From Primorskyibacter sedentarius (lineage in GTDB: Bacteria; Pseudomonadota; Alphaproteobacteria; Rhodobacterales; Rhodobacteraceae), in assembly GCF_004342065.1 (NCBI RefSeq), contig NZ_SLZU01000002.1, positions 434,001 to 498,000 of the forward strand: a stretch of DNA of 64,000 nucleotides, in the 5' to 3' direction. Every line of letters begins with the position of its first letter. Position 1 is the first letter of the stretch. This document shows positions 45,579 through 54,088 of the stretch, in pieces. The notes beneath the pieces are model-generated. The model was not told where the DNA came from and did no database searches. It was given only the letters and a program-made list of their open reading frames with translations. A program made the position numbers and the translations under genes.

Positions 45579-46142
45579 TCAGACCGCGACCGGCCGCACC
45601 TCGGTGACTTCGGGGATGTAGTGGCGCAGAAGGTTTTCGATCCCCATCTTGAGCGTCAAAGTCGACGAAGGACAGCCCGCGCAGGCACCTTGCATGTGCA
45701 GGTAAACCACACCGCGGTCGAACCCGTGAAAGGTGATGTCGCCACCATCCTGAGCCACGGCGGGCCGCACACGGCTATCCAGCAATTCCTTGATCTGACC
45801 CACGATTTCCGAATCCTCGCCGCTGTGTTCGGCATGACCGGATGACGCTTGCGCATCACCTGCCATGACCGGTTGGCCGGATTGGAAATGCTCCATTATC
45901 GCGCCCAGAATGGAGGGTTTGATGTGATCCCACTGGGTTTCGTCACCCTTGGTGACGGTCACGAAATCGGTGCCGAAAAACACGCCGACCACACCGTTCA
46001 CCGCGAAGATGCGCTGTGCCAGCGGCGAGGCGCTGGCGCCATCGGCACTGGGAAAATCCGCGGTGCCAACTTCCAGCACGGTCTGGCCGGGCAGGAATTT
46101 CAGCGTTGCGGGGTTCGGAGTGGATTCGGTCTGAATAAACAT
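45579..46142 (-). CDS. NifU-domain Fe-S scaffold/carrier protein
   Basis: 187 residues. N-terminal Nfu_N domain (MFIQTESTPNPATLKFLPG, VNGVVGVFFGTDFVTVTK) and C-terminal NifU domain with the cluster-binding CAGC (HMQGACAGCPSSTLTLKMGIE). A eukaryotic-NFU1-like order common in alphaproteobacteria. Delivers Fe-S clusters to target enzymes. Lies upstream of tsaB on the same strand. Confidence 0.92.
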   Translation of the reverse strand: MFIQTESTPNPATLKFLPGQTVLEVGTADFPSADGASASPLAQRIFAVNGVVGVFFGTDFVTVTKGDETQWDHIKPSILGAIMEHFQSGQPVMAGDAQASSGHAEHSGEDSEIVGQIKELLDSRVRPAVAQDGGDITFHGFDRGVVYLHMQGACAGCPSSTLTLKMGIENLLRHYIPEVTEVRPVAV

Positions 46143-46445
46143 GGGGCATGCACCTTTTCATGGCTTGCATTTGATATGCGCCCGCAGCCGGTCGAAGTCA
46201 AGGTTTGGAACCATTCTAAACAGGGGCCCTAACCCGGATTTGGCGACCGTACACAGAGCGCGGCCTTCGGAAACCAACCGTGTCCGACCTGAATTTGCAG
46301 CGTGCGGACCAGAGCGATGCGAACCGAATTTGGGATGGGCCGAGCGTGGTGACGAATACGGACGTCGGCGGTCCATTGCCCCGTCGACGAAATGGCCCAA
46401 CGGCTCCGCTGGATGGAGATACGGACCCACGCGGGAGGGGCGGGG
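46143..46445. other. Intergenic region between rsmD and the Nfu gene
   Basis: 303 bases between the rsmD stop and the Nfu-protein start (both minus strand). It should hold the promoter of the Nfu-tsaB-rimI unit. I see no gene, strong hairpin or repeat. Confidence 0.5.
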
Positions 46446-47006
46446 TCAGTCTTCTGCGGTCAGGATGGTGACATGGCTGTCACCATAGGCCCGGGTTTCG
46501 AGCAGTTCATACCCTTCGGGCGGTGCCTGGGGCGCGCTCTCTTCCCAGACGATCAGCGCGCCGGGGGCGATCCAGCCCTGTATTTGCGCCGAGGCAAGGG
46601 CGGCCGCGCCAAGGGATTTGCCATAGGGCGGATCAAGAAAAATCAGATCGGCAGGGTGCGGCGCGGGCGGCAGGCGACGGGCATCGCGGGGGATAAGCGT
46701 GGTTTGCGCTCCGGCTCGAAGCAGATCGATATTCTGACGGATGAGTGTCTGCGCCTTGCGGCCACTATCGGCAAAGGTGACATGCGCAGCACCCCGCGAC
46801 AGCGCCTCCAGCCCCAGCGCGCCGGTGCCGGCAAAAAGGTCGAGCACATGGGCATCAGTGACCGGATCGCCAAAGCGGCCACCGGTCAGCATGCCGAACA
46901 GGCTTTCGCGAACGCGGTCCGTGGTGGGGCGCAAATGCGCGCCCGCGTCGCCTTTGCCCACGCTTGTCAGCGCGCGGCCACGATGGATGCCTGCGACGAT
47001 CCTCAC
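46446..47006 (-). CDS. rsmD: 16S rRNA (guanine966-N2)-methyltransferase
   Basis: SAM-dependent methyltransferase of 186 residues. N-terminus MRIVAGIHRGRAL, then PTTDRVRESLFGML, SAM motif LDLFAGTGALGLEALSRGA and the catalytic LIFLDPPYGKSL (DPPY for base amine methylation). GTG start overlapping the flavoprotein stop (GTGA). Full length. Confidence 0.93.
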   Translation of the reverse strand: MRIVAGIHRGRALTSVGKGDAGAHLRPTTDRVRESLFGMLTGGRFGDPVTDAHVLDLFAGTGALGLEALSRGAAHVTFADSGRKAQTLIRQNIDLLRAGAQTTLIPRDARRLPPAPHPADLIFLDPPYGKSLGAAALASAQIQGWIAPGALIVWEESAPQAPPEGYELLETRAYGDSHVTILTAED

Positions 47007-48211
47007 GCTTTCAGCAATGCCTTGAGGTCGGTTGCGGGGTCCGCGACTGCGGCGCTGTCGGGGGACTTGCCCGCCTCTATCAGGCGCTTGCCGACCATAT
47101 AGGCGCGGGCATCACTCATCGCGTCAATCGCAAGCAGCGTATCGCCCGCGTAGTACCAGAAGGACACGGCCCCGCCTTCGCCCTGTCGCGTCACGATCCG
47201 GTCATACCCGCCGTTCAGCCCTGCAATCTGTAGCTTGCAGTCATATTGATCGGACCAGAACCACGGCTTTGCATCATAGCTGCGATCCGCACCCATGATG
47301 TTATCCGCGACACATTCGGCCTGATCGATGGCGTTACCGACGCTTTCCAGCCGGATGCGCGTGCCCTTGTAGGGAAACGAGGCACAATCACCAGCAGCCC
47401 AGATCGCCGGATCCGAGGTCCGACCCTGCGCATCGGTGCGGATGCCATTGTCTATCTCAAGCCCGGCCGCCTCTGCCAAACCGGTCGCGGGGGTGATGCC
47501 CACGCCGACGATCACGAAATCCACCTCGAGATGGCTGCCATCGGTCAGCTCTGCCCCCGTCACATGGCCCTCGCCGGTCAACCGTGTCAGGCCAACGCCT
47601 TCGCGAATATCGACGCCGTGGCTGCGATGCAAATCGCGGAAAAATGCCGAGGTTTCGGGCGCTGCGACGCGTTGCAGGATACGGTCAGCCATTTCCACAA
47701 GCGTCACGGTCAGGCCCAGCTTGGCGGCGACGGCGGCCGCCTCCAGCCCGATATAGCCGCCGCCCACGATCAGCACGCGCGCTTGGGGCCGAAATCGCGG
47801 CTCCATCGCGTCGACATCGGCCTTGGTGCGGACCACGCAGACGCCATCCAGATCGCCGCCAATCGCGGCAGGCAGGCGGCGTGGGTCGGACCCGGTGCAA
47901 AGCACAAGGTGGTCATAGGCAAGGTCCCCATCGCCAAGATGCACGGTGCGGTTGGCCGCGTCGATGCCGGTAACCCTGGCGCCGGTGCGCAGCTCGATCC
48001 CGTTTTCAGCGTAATACGACTCGGGGCGCAGCAGCAGGCGGTCGGGCTCCATTTCGCCCAGCAGATAGGCCTTGGACAGCGGCGGGCGCTGATAGGGGGG
48101 CAGGGGCTCTTCGCCCAAAAGGGTGATCTGGCCGTCGAACCCCTTTGCGCGCAACCGTGCGACCAGAGAAGATCCGGCCTGGCCCGCTCCGATGACAACC
48201 ACATGCGACAT
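47003..48211 (-). CDS. FAD/NAD(P)-dependent ferredoxin reductase-like protein
   Basis: 402 residues. Two Rossmann dinucleotide motifs: FAD GAGQAGSSLVARLR at the N-terminus and NAD(P) VGGGYIGLEAAAVAAKLG near residue 150; a second FAD motif is DPAIWAAGDCASFP. C-terminal reductase domain with DAMSDARAYMVGKRLIEAG. The layout fits rhodocoxin/putidaredoxin reductase-type enzymes. No ferredoxin or P450 gene is nearby, so the electron acceptor is unknown. Divergent from the peroxiredoxin gene across 88 bases. Confidence 0.88.
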   Translation of the reverse strand: MSHVVVIGAGQAGSSLVARLRAKGFDGQITLLGEEPLPPYQRPPLSKAYLLGEMEPDRLLLRPESYYAENGIELRTGARVTGIDAANRTVHLGDGDLAYDHLVLCTGSDPRRLPAAIGGDLDGVCVVRTKADVDAMEPRFRPQARVLIVGGGYIGLEAAAVAAKLGLTVTLVEMADRILQRVAAPETSAFFRDLHRSHGVDIREGVGLTRLTGEGHVTGAELTDGSHLEVDFVIVGVGITPATGLAEAAGLEIDNGIRTDAQGRTSDPAIWAAGDCASFPYKGTRIRLESVGNAIDQAECVADNIMGADRSYDAKPWFWSDQYDCKLQIAGLNGGYDRIVTRQGEGGAVSFWYYAGDTLLAIDAMSDARAYMVGKRLIEAGKSPDSAAVADPATDLKALLKA

Positions 48212-48299
48212 GGAACGCCCTTTCAGAATGTGTTTGCTGCGTCAGGGCCTGACCCTATAACGACGCCTACATACAACGCAATTGATGGAGACTCTCGAC

Positions 48300-48788
48300 A
48301 TGGCGATTTCTCAAGGTGACAGCCTTCCTGACGCGACTTTGCTGCGGCTTGGCGGTGAAGGGCCGGAACAGGTGGCGCTGGCGGAGCTTCTGAAAGGCCG
48401 CAAGGTGGTGCTGTTCGCGGTGCCCGGAGCCTACACACCGACCTGCCATTCCGCGCATGTGCCCAGCTTCACCCGCAACGCCGACGCGTTGAAGGCCAAG
48501 GGCGTGGACGAGATCATTTGCGTCAGCGTCAACGATCCTTTCGTGATGAAAGCCTGGGGCGAGGCGACGGGCGCTGCAGAGGCGGGCCTGACCCTGCTGG
48601 CGGATTCCGAAAGCGCTTTCACCAAGGCGATCGGCATGGATTTCGACGCGCCCCCCGCCGGGCTGATCGCACGCAGCCAGCGCTATGCGATGCTGGTCGA
48701 GGATGGCGTGGTAAAAGTGCTGCATGTCGAGGAATCGCCGGGTGTTTGCGAAGTCTCGGGCGGTGAGGCGATGCTTGCTGCGCTCTGA
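48300..48788 (+). CDS. Peroxiredoxin, Prx5/glutaredoxin-dependent type
   Basis: Thiol peroxidase of 162 residues. The peroxidatic cysteine lies in FAVPGAYTPTCHSAHVPSF (P-x3-T-x2-C); further marks are DEIICVSVNDPFVMKAWG and GLIARSQRYAMLVEDGVVKVLHVEE. Prx5-type members use glutaredoxin or glutathione. GGAG 11 bases before the ATG. Followed by a hairpin at 48811-48834. Confidence 0.93.
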   Translation: MAISQGDSLPDATLLRLGGEGPEQVALAELLKGRKVVLFAVPGAYTPTCHSAHVPSFTRNADALKAKGVDEIICVSVNDPFVMKAWGEATGAAEAGLTLLADSESAFTKAIGMDFDAPPAGLIARSQRYAMLVEDGVVKVLHVEESPGVCEVSGGEAMLAAL

Positions 48789-48810
48789 AAGGCCGCTGTT
48801 GTCACGCATG

Positions 48811-48834
48811 CGGCCCGGATGGTTTTCCGGGCCG
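48811..48834 (+). terminator. Hairpin after peroxiredoxin gene
   Basis: A perfect 8-bp stem (CGGCCCGG / CCGGGCCG, 8-base loop containing TTTT) 22 bases past the stop codon; no T-run after it. Confidence 0.5.
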
Positions 48835-49149
48835 TATCGGCTTTGTTGATGGCTTCAACACTCACCACAATGGCACGTTGCGATGCCGTCGGGAGGGGCA
48901 TCCACGCCATTAACAGAGCCGCGTCGAAATGAAGCTCGGCAAGAGGCCGCAACCTCTTTTGCGCATGAGCCTGTTACCCCTGCTTGAAGCGAATTATCTC
49001 GCAAACCCTTACCGGTGCGCGATGAGTGGTGATTAGGGCATCTTGATCGATACCAGTGAAGCCGGGGAGGTACTGGCACTGCACCTCTTCACTCCGAAGA
49101 TCAATTTCAATTGGGGCAACTTGGCAAAGGGAAAATACACGCCAGCGCC

Positions 49150-49690
49150 GTTTACGCAGGTCTTGGTGGCGTGAGGCGGATAGACGTGGTGTCGATGAAG
49201 CCAGGAAGACTTTCGACAGTTTTTTTCGCGGCGTGCGCCAACCATTTGTGCGTTTTTCAGCTTGTTGAGGCACCGCTCGACGAGATTGCGGAAGAAATAC
49301 TGCGAATGATCCGCGCCGACGCGCATCTTGCGTGATTTGCGCCTGGGAATTTAGGTAAGCACGTCGCGCGCCTCCATCATTTTCCGAATGTGATCGGCAC
49401 CATAGCCTCTTTTTGCCAACAGGCGCTTGGCCCTGGCAGATTGTCGGCCATGACCAGATCGAACCCCAGGTAATCAGAGGTCTGGCCGACGTGATCCGGG
49501 TTCTCGTGGGCAGGCCGACTGCATTGACGCGGAGGTGGATCTTGATCGTGAAATGGGTGGTTTTCCAGAAGTCGACCCAGTGGTCCGCCTTTTTGCAGGC
49601 CGCTCTTGAGCGCCAAAAAAACCTTGTCTCGGATTTCCCCATTTGCGCCCTCTGCCAGATGATAAGCGTGCACCACCTCGTCGTCGAAAG
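49150..49690 (-). pseudogene. Decayed IS5-family transposase fragment
   Basis: Pieces of one transposase are spread over three minus-strand frames: FTIKIHLRVNAVGLPTRT (near 49560), GQTSDYLGFDLVMADNLP (near 49450) and FFRNLVERCLNKLKNA with a GARREK stretch (near 49250). In order they follow the DDE region of IS5-type transposases. At least two frameshifts and a missing N-terminal part make it non-functional. No terminal inverted repeats were found. It lies directly upstream of the tRNA-Ser integration site. Confidence 0.7.
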
Positions 49691-49814
49691 TTAACCAAGC
49701 GCTCAAGGTGCCGTTTGACGAAAAAAATACTTGGGTCAGGCATTTTTTAGACCTTCCAGAAAAAAGGTGATTTTCGCCTTGTTTCCTCGGGAAACCCTCT
49801 CTAAACGGGTCGGC

Positions 49815-49904
49815 GGAGACGTGGCCGAGTGGTCGAAGGCGCTCCCCTGCTAAGGGAGTAGGCCCGGAAGGGTCTCGAGGGTTCGAATCCCTTCGTCTCC
49901 GCCA
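49815..49904 (+). tRNA. tRNA-Ser (anticodon GCT)
   Basis: Acceptor GGAGACG pairs with CGTCTCC; the anticodon arm CTCCC-CTGCTAA-GGGAG shows anticodon GCT; a long variable arm (typical class II, Ser) is followed by the T arm AGGGTTCGAATCCCT; discriminator G and encoded CCA at the 3' end. 90 bases. Its 3' end is the left attachment site of the mobile element and remains intact, as usual for tRNA-targeting integrases. Confidence 0.95.
49888..49904 (+). repeat. attL core, 3' end of tRNA-Ser
   Basis: TCCCTTCGTCTCCGCCA, identical to 60415-60431. The two copies are 10.5 kb apart and bracket an integrase and foreign-looking genes, so they are read as attL and attR of an integrated element. Confidence 0.9.
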
Positions 49905-50335
49905 CCACACATATTGCCCCCTAACTTATTGATTTTAAGAGATTAAGGGGCTGTGGATTTCGACCATACCACACATGTTTACCACACATGTTTGCCATCG
50001 AGGTTGGACTGCAAGTTAAGAGTTAGGATCAACGACCTGACTGTTCCGGTCTAACCCCGGTGAACAAAGAACAGAATCTAATAACTGAGGTGGAAAGCCC
50101 AATGCGTTGTCAACTTCAGGCTTACAGATGTTGCATGGGGCTCTTCACCTACTTGAGCGATCAGACAGCGCAGATCACACGATGTGGCGCTAGCCTTAAA
50201 AGCGTGTGGGTAGACCCTGAAATTTGTGTTCAGTAGGCGCACTACTAGTTTGACTTGGTTTGTAAAACACAACTAATGTTTCCGTTGCGTAAATTGGCGC
50301 GACTATTGGCGACAAATTGATTTGGAGAAAAAGTT
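49905..50335. other. Left-end non-coding part of the mobile element
   Basis: 431 bases between the tRNA and the first cargo gene. It holds the tandem arm repeats at 49968-49993 and, at its end, the ribosome site (GGAG) of the first gene. I see no gene. Confidence 0.5.
49968..49993 (+). repeat. Tandem 13-base repeats, left arm (integrase arm sites)
   Basis: ACCACACATGTTT occurs twice in direct tandem, 63 bases inside the attL core. A matching pair lies 58 bases inside the attR core. See the finding on arm sites. Confidence 0.7.
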
Positions 50336-50635
50336 GTGAAACCCTTATTTGTCTTGGCAGTAACTATACTGGCATTTTTCCCGGCGTTAGCGTCCTCCGA
50401 GGGAGACATGCATAGCGGGGGGATCGACTACCAAATAGCCCAAAGCTATTCTTGCGGACGCACTTGTGGAAAGGTGAGAAGCTGTAAAGAGGCTGTGTAC
50501 CAGTGGTGCGTATGTGGCTATCGCCGTGCAGATGGTGACAATGACGGCGTACCTTGCGAAAAGGTCTGTGGACAAAGTACCAACAGAAACCTTTCCCGAG
50601 TGAAAACGTTCAAACAAGAGCTAGGATGCCGGTAG
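50336..50635 (+). CDS. Secreted small protein with excalibur-type calcium-binding domain
   Basis: 99 residues, GTG start with TTGGAG 9 bases upstream. Signal peptide MKPLFVLAVTILAFFPALA, then a cysteine-rich domain: CGRTCGKVRSCKEAVYQWCVCG and ADGDNDGVPCEKVC. The SCxEA...C...DxDxDGxPCE pattern is that of excalibur domains, which often accompany nucleases in surface proteins; here the domain stands alone. First cargo gene of the element. Its role is not known. Confidence 0.75.
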   Translation: MKPLFVLAVTILAFFPALASSEGDMHSGGIDYQIAQSYSCGRTCGKVRSCKEAVYQWCVCGYRRADGDNDGVPCEKVCGQSTNRNLSRVKTFKQELGCR

Positions 50636-50775
50636 CGGTGTGAACGGGGATATTTAGATCTATTTATCTTAGGTGGCACACATCACGCTCGCCTCTTAAA
50701 ACTAATTTATCCTTTTGGGTTGCAGTGTCTTGTTCAAGTTGCGATACAAAAACCCCACACCTCAGGAGATCATTA

Positions 50776-51111
50776 ATGAGATTTTTTCTATCTTTGGCAA
50801 TGGCTTCCGCCATGCTCGTGGCAGCCTGCGCAAAGCAGCCCGAAAACATTGCGGCGGTAGAGATTGGTCAAAACGAATACCGTGGGTATTCTTGCAAACA
50901 GTTGTCTGATACCAAGCTAGCGCAAGCCCAGAACCTAGAAAATCTGAGCGCAGCGCAGAAGAGTGCAGCAAGTGGGGACGCTGTTGGAGTCTTCCTCCTG
51001 GGGCTTCCTGTTTCGAGCATGTCTGGGAACGACAAAGAAACTGCGATTGCTGTGGCTAAGGGCCATATTCAGTCAATCGAGCGAGAACAAGCCCGCAAAA
51101 ATTGTAAGTAG
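50776..51111 (+). CDS. Small lipoprotein of unknown function
   Basis: 111 residues. N-terminus MRFFLSLAMASAMLVAAC is a lipoprotein signal with lipobox LVAAC (Cys18), so probably membrane-anchored. The mature part (EYRGYSCKQLSDTKLAQAQNLENLSAAQKSA and a Lys/Asn-rich end with a second Cys) is helical and has no catalytic motif. CAGGAG lies 8 bases before the ATG. Similar small lipoproteins occur in prophages and islands, so it may be a morphon-type cargo. Followed by a terminator. Confidence 0.7.
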   Translation: MRFFLSLAMASAMLVAACAKQPENIAAVEIGQNEYRGYSCKQLSDTKLAQAQNLENLSAAQKSAASGDAVGVFLLGLPVSSMSGNDKETAIAVAKGHIQSIEREQARKNCK

Positions 51112-51141
51112 CGTGAAGTCTCGAACGAGAAAAGAATTAGG

Positions 51142-51164
51142 CCCCGCCACTTGGTGGGGTTTTT
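51142..51164 (+). terminator. Terminator after lipoprotein gene
   Basis: Stem CCCCGCCA / TGGTGGGG (one G-T pair) followed by TTTTT, 30 bases past the stop codon; a classic intrinsic terminator. Confidence 0.8.
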
Positions 51165-51232
51165 CATTTCATCAAGGTTGATGGGGAGCAAAAGGCTCTC
51201 TTCAACTCCCCCAATCCCCGATAGCGAGATTG

Positions 51233-51784
51233 CTAATGTTGGCTGGTACATATCCGATGTACGGACCTTTCGGAGATTCCCAACTCACGGGCCACATCTC
51301 GCTTGCTCTGTCCCTCAGATATAAGAGCCAGAACTTGTTCGCTCTTGAGCCGTGCCGTGGGCTTCCGGCCTTTGTACTTGCCCTCAGCCTTGGCCTTAGC
51401 GATGCCTTCCTTCTGTCGTTCCAGCATCATCTCCCGTTCGAACTGAGCGACAGAACCAAGGACATTGAGCATCAGCTTGCCCGTGGCGGTGGTGGTGTCC
51501 AGACCAAGGCTAAGGACCCTCAGTCCTACTCCCTGTCCCTCCAGTGCTTCGATGATCTCTCCGAGGTGCCGAACAGATCTAGCTAGCCTGTCCAGCTTGG
51601 TGACGACGAACACATCACCTTCCCGACAGAATGACATTGCCTCAGCCAGCTTGTCACGCTTGGAGACGGAACTCGTCTGTTCGCTCCAGACCTTTTCACA
51701 GCCTGTTGCTTCAAGTTCTTTCTGCTGTGCCTCCAGCCCTGCCAGTTGCTCTAGGGTTGAGGTTCTTGCGTAACCGATCAGCAT
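51233..51784 (-). CDS. Serine recombinase (resolvase/invertase family)
   Basis: 183 residues. N-terminal catalytic domain: MLIGYARTSTLEQ with the catalytic Ser in YARTST, VFVVTKLDRLARSVRHLGEIIEAL (KLDRLxR motif) and GSVAQFEREMMLERQKEGI. C-terminal helix-turn-helix at VLALISEGQSKRDVARELGISERSVHRI, the Hin/Tn3 resolvase form. GGAG lies 6 bases before the ATG. Together with the tyrosine integrase it gives the element two recombinases; it may resolve multimers or invert DNA, but no inversion or res sites were recognised. Confidence 0.9.
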   Translation of the reverse strand: MLIGYARTSTLEQLAGLEAQQKELEATGCEKVWSEQTSSVSKRDKLAEAMSFCREGDVFVVTKLDRLARSVRHLGEIIEALEGQGVGLRVLSLGLDTTTATGKLMLNVLGSVAQFEREMMLERQKEGIAKAKAEGKYKGRKPTARLKSEQVLALISEGQSKRDVARELGISERSVHRICTSQH

Positions 51785-52297
51785 GTTCGGTCTCCTTCTC
51801 TGCCAATGATGTCTAAGGGTTTGCGGCAGGGTGTCTGCCAAAAGCCGAAAACGACTTCATTGTCCCTCTAACGCGATACATTCGAGGGCTGACACACGGG
51901 CAAGGTCTATTGGCAGATGGATAAGGTGTTGCTTGGGCTGAAATTTTTTGGTGAGTGGAAAGGGGGTAGGGGTGTTTCGGAAGTGACTTCAAAAAAGAGC
52001 GGGCTTTACTGTTCTTATTATTTCGATTTTATTGACGGGTTCGCATCGAGTGCTGTAATCAAAACAAATTCTGAAAAAGCTCCCAGGCATGATGCCGTAG
52101 CTCAAGCTGCTGTTTAGAATAGGTTAGTCAACCTTCGAAAGGTTGTAGATAGGGATCTCGATAGTACGAGCGGCCTATGTCAGTCTTTCGGCGTGAGTAT
52201 TCATATGGAGGCGCAGCTTAAACAAAGCGGACATTCCCAGGTGTTTTAGAGTGCGCTAAAAGGTTTTCGAATATTCATTGCTGGAACATCACAGATC
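51785..52297. other. Gap in mobile element with only weak small frames
   Basis: About 510 bases between the recombinase and the next convincing gene. A 66-residue frame (51917-52117, opening MDKVLLGLKFFGEWKGGRG) is present, but no ribosome site or family can be seen, so I leave it undecided. The divergent promoter of the recombinase must be here. Confidence 0.4.
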
Positions 52298-52855
52298 ATG
52301 ATTGATTTGCGAGAAATTGGCGAGGTTTGCGTCTGGCCGGACTACTTGAAACCTGAGGGCTATGGCGACTTCAACGTTGAGGATTTCAATAATTGGTGGG
52401 AACGAAACGGGGAGAAACTCAATCACTTACCAGAAGCTCTAGCTGAGCAATGGATATACCGGCATTGGTGCGAATCCGTAGCCTCGTTTCTCTTAATCGA
52501 AGATCTGACATGTCGCGAAGATACTTGGCCTCCTGATGACTTCATCACAAAAGTTGGAACCGTGAGAGGCAAAGAGGCCCTGAACCCAAAACATGATTTC
52601 GAGGTGTTTAGCGGGCAAGAAACTGGCGAGAAACTTCCTACGGCAAGGGCGCTGGATTCAGGACAGTGGGACTTTCCGTTAGTAGTGTTGGAAACTCCAG
52701 ATGGTTTCATCGACTGCATAGGAGACCACATTGAGACAGAGTATTTCTTGGTCGAGGGTCACAAGCGCCGCCGCTATTTGAATGCACTTCTGCATCGCGG
52801 GGTTTCATTGGCGCACCAAAGAGTCTACGTCCTAAGCTCGACAAGCCAATTTTGA
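52298..52855 (+). CDS. Hypothetical protein in mobile element
   Basis: 185 residues, ATG start. No family recognised with certainty. It has an acidic, Trp-rich N-terminal half (VWPDYLKPEGYGDFNVEDFNNWWERNG; WIYRHWCESVASFLL) and a C-terminal half with QWDFPLVVLETPDGFID...FLVEGHKRRRYLNAL and AHQRVYVLSS. The VEGHKRRRYL element resembles the EGHRR motif of ParB/Srx-like proteins and of hypothetical proteins seen in defence islands. Stands alone on the plus strand, convergent to McrC. Confidence 0.6.
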   Translation: MIDLREIGEVCVWPDYLKPEGYGDFNVEDFNNWWERNGEKLNHLPEALAEQWIYRHWCESVASFLLIEDLTCREDTWPPDDFITKVGTVRGKEALNPKHDFEVFSGQETGEKLPTARALDSGQWDFPLVVLETPDGFIDCIGDHIETEYFLVEGHKRRRYLNALLHRGVSLAHQRVYVLSSTSQF

Positions 52856-53001
52856 ACTAAGCGGTTAGGCAGCCTAGAGCTGGCTTTGGTGAGAGGATCC
52901 AGCGCTGCGGTGCGGCTCAACAGACCGGCTATTGATGCATCATACAGCATCTCCTTCAGACGCGACGGCCATTTCCAAAGTCAAGACTAAAGATATTTTC
53001 G

Positions 53002-54084
53002 TCAATTTCGGTCAGCAGTGACGCCGCATCTCTCCTCATCCAACGCATTGCGGGCTGGCGTAACCAGATCCAATAGCTCATCGTGGATAGACCGCCACTC
53101 ACCACTCAAATCGACAGTTGCCACCAGGACGGGGATGCCGAGTAGGCGATATCTTAGGCGTAATTCATGCTTAATAGCTGGATAGATAAGGAGCCCGGAT
53201 AGGTCCTGATGAGGCTCTTTCAAACGGCAATGTGCGAGGTAAGTCGAGAGCTGATATAAGTGTGCAGATCGAACCTTCGGGTCATAACGACCACCTGCAA
53301 GTGCCTCCCTATAGTACTTGGCATCGGCAACGATCGTGCGATTGCCAGATCTAAGGGTAATGTCAGTTTGCATGATTGGAAGAAATAATAGATCCGCTTC
53401 ATGTGCGGCTTCTGCTCGCCATGACATAATTTCAGACGCCGCGGAATACCCTGGAAGTTCAGCACGATAGAAGTTTCTTAGAAAGTCCTCGAACAGCGCG
53501 GACATCCGTACCTGGTCTTCTAAGATACTCTGGAACTTCGAATTTTTACCCTGCTCGTCCGGGAGGAGCGAATGAAAAACAAGCTCACAGACTCGCATTA
53601 AGAACCCGTACTGAGAGGTGTTTCGATGCAATTGAACGCGGCGAAATACGTCGCCGGACAACCGAGCAGGCGTAACTCCAACCATCCGGCGTGCCGTCTC
53701 CCGAAGCTCGTGCCGCAGGGATTTCTCCACGTCTCCACAATTCGCAAGCGAAATCAAGCTGCCTTTCAGGATCTGGTTGTGCAGCACATCCGGCGTCAGC
53801 TCGTCTAGGTCACAGACAGCAAAGCCGCGGAGCATCGTTTGTTGCTTAGCCATAACTTCAATCCGAAGCTTGCCTCGCGGTGATCGTGTTTCTTCTGTAA
53901 TTTCGACGTAACCGCGATCTAGACCACGCCTCAAGAGAGGGTGCGTCCCTTCGATTAGCGCTTTGCCGAGTAAATTGGGCAAATCGTGGCTTTCGTCCGC
54001 CCCAATCGCTCTTACTGACCCGCTCTCAAAATGCCCCCACGCGTAAAGGAGTAGGTAGTAGATATTGCGGACTGGGATGGTCAC
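53002..54084 (-). CDS. mcrC: McrC-like nuclease subunit of type IV restriction system
   Basis: 360 residues. Opens with MTIPVRNIYYLLLYAWGHFE, as McrC family proteins do. The PD-(D/E)xK nuclease centre is D241 (MQTDITLR) and D254-A-K256 (IVADAKYYRE). Follows the McrB gene by 4 bases, so the two are an operon, as usual. It would cleave DNA recognised by McrB, typically DNA carrying modified cytosine. Cargo of the mobile element. Confidence 0.9.
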   Translation of the reverse strand: MTIPVRNIYYLLLYAWGHFESGSVRAIGADESHDLPNLLGKALIEGTHPLLRRGLDRGYVEITEETRSPRGKLRIEVMAKQQTMLRGFAVCDLDELTPDVLHNQILKGSLISLANCGDVEKSLRHELRETARRMVGVTPARLSGDVFRRVQLHRNTSQYGFLMRVCELVFHSLLPDEQGKNSKFQSILEDQVRMSALFEDFLRNFYRAELPGYSAASEIMSWRAEAAHEADLLFLPIMQTDITLRSGNRTIVADAKYYREALAGGRYDPKVRSAHLYQLSTYLAHCRLKEPHQDLSGLLIYPAIKHELRLRYRLLGIPVLVATVDLSGEWRSIHDELLDLVTPARNALDEERCGVTADRN

Positions 54085-54088
54085 TTGA

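Noticed and set aside
49377-49910. Minus-strand 177-residue frame beginning MWWRRRRDSNPRDP
   Set aside because: Its N-terminus is the antisense reading of the tRNA-Ser, a well-known annotation artefact; only its last part coincides with the transposase remnant.
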